DNA from: Ipomoea triloba
Taxonomy: Eukaryota > Streptophyta > Magnoliopsida > Solanales > Convolvulaceae
Assembly: GCF_003576645.1 (NCBI RefSeq)
Contig: NC_044923.1
Location: 17,138,022-17,202,021 of the forward strand
Length of the DNA: 64,000 nt
Reading direction: 5' to 3'
Below the pieces are notes generated by a model. That model ran no database searches. It worked only from the letters and a program-made list of their open reading frames with translations, and was not told where the DNA came from. Both the position numbers and the translations under genes were made by a program. Below, piece by piece: positions 58,494-64,000 of this stretch (position 1 is its first letter; the number at the start of each line of letters is the position of its first letter).

Positions 58494-59702
58494 ATGGGAA
58501 ATTGTCAGGCTGTGGATGCAGCGGCACTGGTTATTCAGCATCCTAGTGGGAAGATGGAGAGGATGTATTGGCCGATAATGGCGAGTGAGGTGATGAAAAC
58601 AAACCCTGGGCACTACGTTTCTCTCATAATACCTCTGCCCATCGCCGCCGCCGATGAGAATTCCGACGAAAAAACCGTCAGGTTTAGCCGTGTCAAGCTT
58701 CTCCGGCCTACTGATACTCTGGTTCTGGGCAGGGCTTATCGCCTAATTACTACTCAAGGTTAGTTCATATATTTATATATATATATATAATTCAGTTACC
58801 GTGCTATTGAGTGTGTTCATGCGGTTTTAAATCTGAACAATTGATCTTACTTAAATAACGTTCAGAATTAACAAAATAAAATTTAAAAAAAGGGCAATTG
58901 AGTAATTTTTATATCTAGGTCAAATTTGAAGTAGGGTTAATATATATATATATATGGTTTTCTTTTGTAGGAATAAGTTTTGGGTGTGAATTTATATTTA
59001 TATATTTTGGGTTGTTTTGATGTTGCAGAGGTGGTGAAGGTGCTGAAAGCTAAGAAGTATGCAAAGATGAAGACAGATTCACAGAAACAGAGTTTAGGCT
59101 GTGAAGTAGAAGTAGAAGAAGAAGAAGCTGAAAGTGAAGAAAGGAAAAACAATCAAGTAAGAATATTCTTATTTCCTAGCTAGCTAACACCTACCCTAAA
59201 ATTAATTTTGGCTTCTTAAATAATCATTTATTGATCTATTGGGCAAAGGCCAGTAAAAGTCAAGTCTAGCACTGGGTGACGGGAGATTATTAAGCGAAAG
59301 TCAGTAAAGGGTCAAGTGTAATACCCGGTGACTGAGAGATTATTGGGCCGAAGCCCATAAAGGGTCAAGTCTAGCAACCAGTATTTAGGGATTGTTGTAT
59401 TGAGACAGGTCTATCACCCAGTGTCTCGAAAATGTGTGGCCGCTGTAACTATAGTTTTTGGCTTAAATGATAAGGGTTTGATCCTAACCGATACAGTTGA
59501 TAATATTACAAATTTACAATGTATAAATTCCATATCATTTTATCCAAGTTTACTTATTACTAAATAATATATATTATAATTTCAGGGCATGAGACATGAA
59601 AAACGTAGGCAGAGGGGTGGGGCAACGAACCAGGGTGGGGTGAGGTCTAAATCATGGCGTCCATCATTGCAGAGCATTTCTGAATCTGGTGCAGGGAGCT
59701 GA
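58494..59702 (+). CDS. PADRE (DUF4228) domain protein
   Basis: The exons 58494-58758, 59029-59156 and 59586-59702 give 510 nt, 169 residues. MGNC at the start is an N-myristoylation signal with a Cys for palmitoylation, so membrane attachment is expected. Residues 6-88 are the DUF4228/PADRE domain (AAALVIQHPSGKMERMYWP, EVMKTNPGHYVSLIIPLP, then VKLLRPTDTLVLGRAYRLI). The middle is Lys-rich then a Glu-rich acidic stretch; the C-terminus is basic with SWRPSLQSISES, the usual conserved tail. PADRE proteins are plant-specific and many respond to pathogens and abiotic stress; the biochemical role is not known. Introns are GT-AG. Intron 2 holds a TRIM-like repeat. Confidence 0.92.
59236..59491 (+). 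mobile_element. TRIM-like repeat T, copy 6, with internal tandem units
   Basis: In intron 2 of the PADRE gene. Three to four diverged units of about 52 bp (GATTATTGGGCCGAAGCC, AAAGGGTCAAGTCTAGCA, CCCGGTGACTGAGAG) start near 59236, 59286, 59339 and 59391. The common end follows: TGTCTCGAAAATGTG, AACTATAGTTTTTGGC, GGGTTTGATCCTAAC. Confidence 0.65.
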
Positions 59703-60813
59703 TGAATATTCTTGAGTAGTTGGATGTATAGCTAAAAGGAAAATCAAAAACATGCAATGCCAGAGAACACACAAGATCATACTAAACTGGAAACAGCATT
59801 GGACGCTTTTTCACATGTTCTTGATTGAGAGCAGAATTATTGTAGCTAGCTAAGCTAGAGTTCAAAAGATCACCCTTGATAGTTGTTAATACATATGCAA
59901 AAAGTTCCTGCAATTGGGTTTTTATTGGTGTTTTTTACCCAATCTAATCAATGTATATGTTCAAGAAATCAAGAGTTCGCCTATCATCTGATATCATATG
60001 AAAGCATTAAGCCCAATGTTGTAAAATTTGCGCCTAGACACCGATCGGCTGCCTAAATAATCACTATAATCGGTGGTCTAGGCAATCGCACTATTGGAAA
60101 TCATAAACCCAAAAACCATAACTTCTGTTGTTAGCTAAAGCTGAATCATTAATTGATGCAAATGAAAGCCATAAACCCAAAACCATCACTTCTGTGCTCT
60201 GAATATGTTCTAACTATAGTATTTACAAATCAAGTTTAAGATTAGTATTTACAAATCATTACACTTTCTTTTTAAAAAATCATATAAATTTATAATTTTC
60301 ACATTTTTTACATATAAATACAATGGATTGTTAACTAAATAAATCATAATTCTTCATTTTCTGTTCATTTTCTTCTTTTTTGATCTGTGTGTCCTTTTAC
60401 CTTCTTTATCATGATTTCATTTGCTTTTTCGGTGATCCCAATCATAATTCTTCATTTTTCTCTTCTTCATCTTCTATTCATTTTCTTCTTATCATACTAC
60501 GTTAATTTATTGACTAAGCTAGCCATTATGACACATGATTCTGAGTAGCTTGAACACTAAAATAGCTAGATGATTGTCTGTATATATTCTAATATAAAGT
60601 TCAATGTCTTTATGAAAAAAAAAAAGTGAAAAGAAAATATAAAGAAAAATCATACCAAAGAGGGATATTAAACATGTTCAAATGAAGATGAATGAGTTGT
60701 TGGGAGGTGAAGAGTTGCAGAGGATGAATAAAAATATTGGAGAAGAGAAAAGGTCAAAAGAATTTTAATTGGAATGGTAAAAAATATCATTTATTTAAAA
60801 TAATAATAATAAA
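59703..60813 (+). other. PADRE gene 3' UTR and intergenic DNA
   Basis: The likely 3' UTR runs to about 59970. 60016-60105 is a decayed relative of the hAT element at 3948 (CAATGTTGTAAAATTTGCGCCTAG). No other gene. Confidence 0.45.
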
Positions 60814-61445
60814 GGCTCTGTTTGGGAGAGCTTATTTAGGAGCTTATAGCTTATTTTAAGCTACTAATAAGCTATAAGCTCTGTTTGGTAATGTTCTCAA
60901 AATAAGCTAGTAGCTTAAAATAAGAGCTTATTTTGAAACGTTACTTGGGGTAGCTTTTCAAAAATAAGCTAGTAGCTTTTTAACTTTTTTCCATCTTTAT
61001 CATTATTATTTTAAATAAATGATATCCTTTACCCCTCTCAATTAAAACCCTTTTGACATTTTCTTTTCATTATGTTTGATTGTAATTTCAGTTTGACATT
61101 TCCGTTTGAACATTAATTTTTGTATGAACTAATCTTATGAATTATAAACATTTTTTTTTACTTTATATATTTTCAAATATATGTTCTTACTTTATATTTT
61201 ATTTAAATATATTGATTTCATTATTTTATATTTTAATATATAAATTAAATTTAAAATTATTTAAATTGTATGAAGATGTCTTTTTTAGTCTTTTTACATT
61301 TATCAGCTTATCAAAAAGCTAATTTTACCAAACACTTTTAAGCATAACAGCTAGCTTAACAGCTCTTCAGATTTCAGCTTCGAGCTTATAGCTTTTCAAT
61401 TTTCAGCTACTTTTCTGCTTTCAGCTAGATTTGTCAAACATAGCC
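60814..61445. mobile_element. MITE with GGCT.TGTTTG ends
   Basis: 632 bp. Ends GGCTCTGTTTGGGAG and, inverted, GGCTATGTTTGACAA; the interior is rich in AGCTTATAGCTT palindromes. AAA flanks both ends. Internal 61003-61067 is an inverted copy of the left flank 60738-60812. Confidence 0.65.
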
Positions 61446-62645
61446 AAAGATGGAAAAAAAATTTAGAAGTTACTAACTTATTTTTAAAACGCTACCTAAA
61501 ATACTTATAATCTATTATTTTAAGTTACTAGCTTAATTTGAAAACATTACAAAACATGGTTTATAATTTATTAGTATAGTTTAAAATAGTCTAGTGACAT
61601 TGCTCTCTCATATGAAATGTTTTGGATTTGAGCCCATTAAAAAAGTAATTATGAACAGATATTCCGTAATAATCTTTTTGTCTCTGGAATTTATTTAAAA
61701 CAAAAGAAAGAAATTCTAAAGCCTTACTGGTTCACCCCTCAACTCAAAAATAGCCTAATAAATCTTCTGTGTCGAACGGACTGGAGTCTCTTCAAAGTTC
61801 AAACACAGGGAGGGAACTGAAACTAACGGTATGTTCGTTTATGGTAACCCATTTTGCTACTCATCATTTTCTTTCTCCCTATTTTTTATGTTCTCATCCT
61901 TAGATTAACCTACTACGTTTGCTTCTTTGGGCATCAAAGTTTGGCTACTTTTTTCAATTTTAAATCAGCAAACATATACTGCCTGGGAGAGGGATGGGGA
62001 CAGTAAAGATTGCATTTTAGGTGAAGAAAACAAGAATTACGCCAAACCCACTTGTCAATTTTAACTCTAAACTCTTTTTGTCTTTTTGGGTAGTTTAGAT
62101 TTTAGAAGCAAATATAAGGAAATGGTTATTTTCTGCTCTTTTGCTTTTCTTCAATAAAAATTTATATGATGGTAAATTGGAAGTTGTAAGGTGAAGTACA
62201 TTATTAACTTTGCTTTGAATGATGTTTTTGTTTTGTTTATATTTTGGGTTTGAAAACACATTTTTGTTCAGAGAGAAATTAAATTCATAAAAGGTTGGGT
62301 TCATATGTTGTCTGCAATTTGGTAAGTTGAAAAGATAAGTTCAGATTTAATGTTAGTAAGAGAGTCCTTTGGTGTGTACACCGGGGTGGATATGGATAAC
62401 TAGTCGAGTTTGAATAACGTTTAAAGTATATAGAAAAAGTTGGCTCAAATGCGTTGGGCGAAATATGTATGGAACCAAAGGAGGGGTTGGTACAAGAAAA
62501 AAAAGTGTAGTGATTGAATATCGTCAATGTACATAAGGTGAGTTTGGAGTAGGGACACAGTTACATATATGTGTTGAGTGAATAGTGATGCACCTTTGTC
62601 TTCTGCGTTTCTATAGAAACAGGGAGCGTGGCAAAGTCGGGTGTG
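61446..62645. other. intergenic, probable RNase H1 promoter and leader
   Basis: AT-rich. 61480-61590 resembles the preceding MITE. No TATA box was chosen with confidence for the downstream gene. Confidence 0.4.
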
Positions 62646-63869
62646 ATGAATAGCTTGTTTCAAGCATGTTCTGCTGCTATAGTATCGAAGACGAGCTGTG
62701 TTGTTGGGAGCCACTCAATTTGCAGATTTTCAGTACTTCCATGGAAGGTGAGCTTCAGTCAAGCCGGGATTAGAAGAGTTTATTTAAACTCATTTTTGGA
62801 AAGAGTTTACGTTAGGTCGTATTCATCTAAAAAGTCGAGTAGGAATTGTTCTTGGTCACAAAAGTCCGACCATGATATGGCTTCCACTCCTGCACTGATA
62901 ACGGAGGACGACGAGATAAATGCTTTCTTCGTTGTTAGAAAAGGAGATCTTGTTGGTATCTACAGACGTTTGAGTGATTGCCAGTCTCAAGTTGGATCCT
63001 CGGTGAGTAATCCAATTTCTCTTTTCAACCTTGGGGAGAATGTGATCGACATTTTTCTGATTTCTTGTAATGCAATTTGAGTTAAAAACATTTCAATCTT
63101 TACTCCCAACTAGTATGTTAGAAAATGCAACTCTTAGTACATACCATGTAAGCAATATGATTGGATTTTACTAGGAAAAATTGGAAAAATGTCTCAATTG
63201 CACATATTTTGCTTGTTTGATAGTTCACTTTCTAAGTTCAATGACCTAATTGCACAAAAACAAGAAGTTCAGTGGCCTATTTGACACTTTTTCTTGCATT
63301 AGTTACATGTTTGCCACCCTATCTTTTCATTCGAGATTCCATCGCTTACACATGCTTTGTACAGGTGATAACTTGGATATTTATTGTTTGAATTTCATTT
63401 TTACTTTTTTTTTTTTATATATACAATAACTAGCATTTTGATGATTTTTTTTACCTATTTCCTCCCATTGGCAGATATGTGATCCTCCCGTTAGTGTGTA
63501 TAAAGGCTATGCCATGCCTAAGGACACAGAAGACTACCTTATCTCTCGTGGGCTTAAAAATGCTCTTTATACTATCAGAGCCCAAGATCTAACTGAAGAT
63601 CTTTTTGGCTCTCTGTTGCTATGCCCATTCCAGGTGAAGCAATTTTACATGTGTGTCTGTGTTTTAAATTTACTTTTTTTTTTTCTAGGAAAATTTGACA
63701 TTCTTGATGAATGTTTTAGCATCTTGGAAGGTTCCTTAAAATTTAGACAATTGGTTTGTTTATCGGCATGTTTATTTGCAGGATGTTGTTGGATCAACAG
63801 TTCTGCCAGATGATTCTCTAAGAAAGCATGCCAAGTTAGAACATGACAGTGATCAAGTGCTATCATTAG
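62646..63869 (+). CDS. RNH1: ribonuclease H1, organelle type, N-terminal half (runs off window)
   Basis: Exons seen are 62646-63002, 63475-63633 and 63782-63869, with GT-AG introns and phase kept. Residues 1 to about 65 are rich in S, R, A and V with few acids, as in a mitochondrial or plastid transit peptide. About 92-180 is the RNase H1 hybrid-binding (viroplasmin-like) domain split over exons 1 and 2: FFVVRKGDLVGIYRRLSDC, then VSVYKGYAMPKDTEDYL. The enzyme binds RNA/DNA hybrids through this domain and cuts the RNA strand; in plant organelles this clears R-loops. The catalytic domain (D-E-D-D) must lie beyond 64000. ATG 62646 is the first in frame; a GTG lies 18 bp upstream. Confidence 0.85.
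63172..63296. mobile_element. small MITE-like repeat in RNase H1 intron 1
   Basis: GGAAAAATTGGAAAAATGTC at the left and TATTTGACACTTTTTC at the right form imperfect inverted ends. The style matches the Pack-MULE ends. Confidence 0.4.
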
Positions 63870-64000
63870 GTGTGAGTGGCTATTATGATGCTAATTGCAT
63901 TTAAAAAAAAAAAAAAAAAAGCTTTCTGTATACTGATTAACCGGTAAAGATGTATTTGTACTTATCGAGAGGTTGAAATTAGCGAGAATTTCAATCTTTT

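Noticed and set aside
1..64000. CRISPR arrays, operons, riboswitches or bacterial-type systems
   Set aside because: The sequence is plant nuclear DNA; tandem repeats here lack unique equal-length spacers.

Overview
The window is AT-rich nuclear DNA from a flowering plant, most likely a eudicot. It has split genes with GT-AG introns, plant Ty1/copia, MULE, hAT, PIF/Harbinger and Stowaway-type elements, tRNA-derived SINEs and long (TA)n tracts. The species cannot be fixed from the sequence; an asterid such as a Convolvulaceae is only a guess. Two runs of N (2061-2310, 54936-55443) and three single-N joins (1620, 17823, 40699) mark an imperfect assembly.

Only three host genes are supported, all on the + strand. 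They are LSM12 (23088-26451, five exons, first intron of the rare U12 AT-AC class), a PADRE/DUF4228 protein with an N-myristoylation signal (58494-59702, three exons), and the 5' half of an organelle-type ribonuclease H1 (62646 to beyond the right edge). They are unrelated housekeeping or stress-type genes and share no operon-like logic. What links them is that two carry copies of the same TRIM-like repeat in their introns.

The rest is layered transposable elements. 1-3743: a minus-strand copia element whose gag is fused to reverse transcriptase at a single-N join, followed by its 1.8 kb LTR. 3744-12957: AT-rich, LTR-like DNA holding a 439 bp hAT element, a complete but decayed copia element (copia A, 5566-11178, TSD ACTAT) and a SINE. 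13700-14943 and 20574-21721: two solo LTRs of one family, each with a perfect 5 bp TSD. 15166-19597: a decayed FAR1/MULE transposase on the minus strand, interrupted by a hAT MITE and artificially duplicated over 1305 bp. 20519-22754: a Pack-MULE with a captured zeatin-O-glucosyltransferase-like fragment, itself interrupted by a solo LTR. 27-43 kb: SINEs, a decayed minus-strand copia element, LINE tails, fold-back, Stowaway and Tourist-like MITEs, and a possible Helitron. 44653-51170: copia B, with identical LTRs (TSD CAATC) but six in-frame stops and a frameshift. 51-58 kb: more MITEs and a long-TIR element with an internal minisatellite.

The observations most worth a second look are the AT-AC intron of LSM12, the primer-binding site shared by copia A and B (it matches the anticodon arm of tRNA-Ile with the signature of inosine 34), the splice-acceptor-like borders before gag and before pol in copia B, and the nested Pack-MULE.
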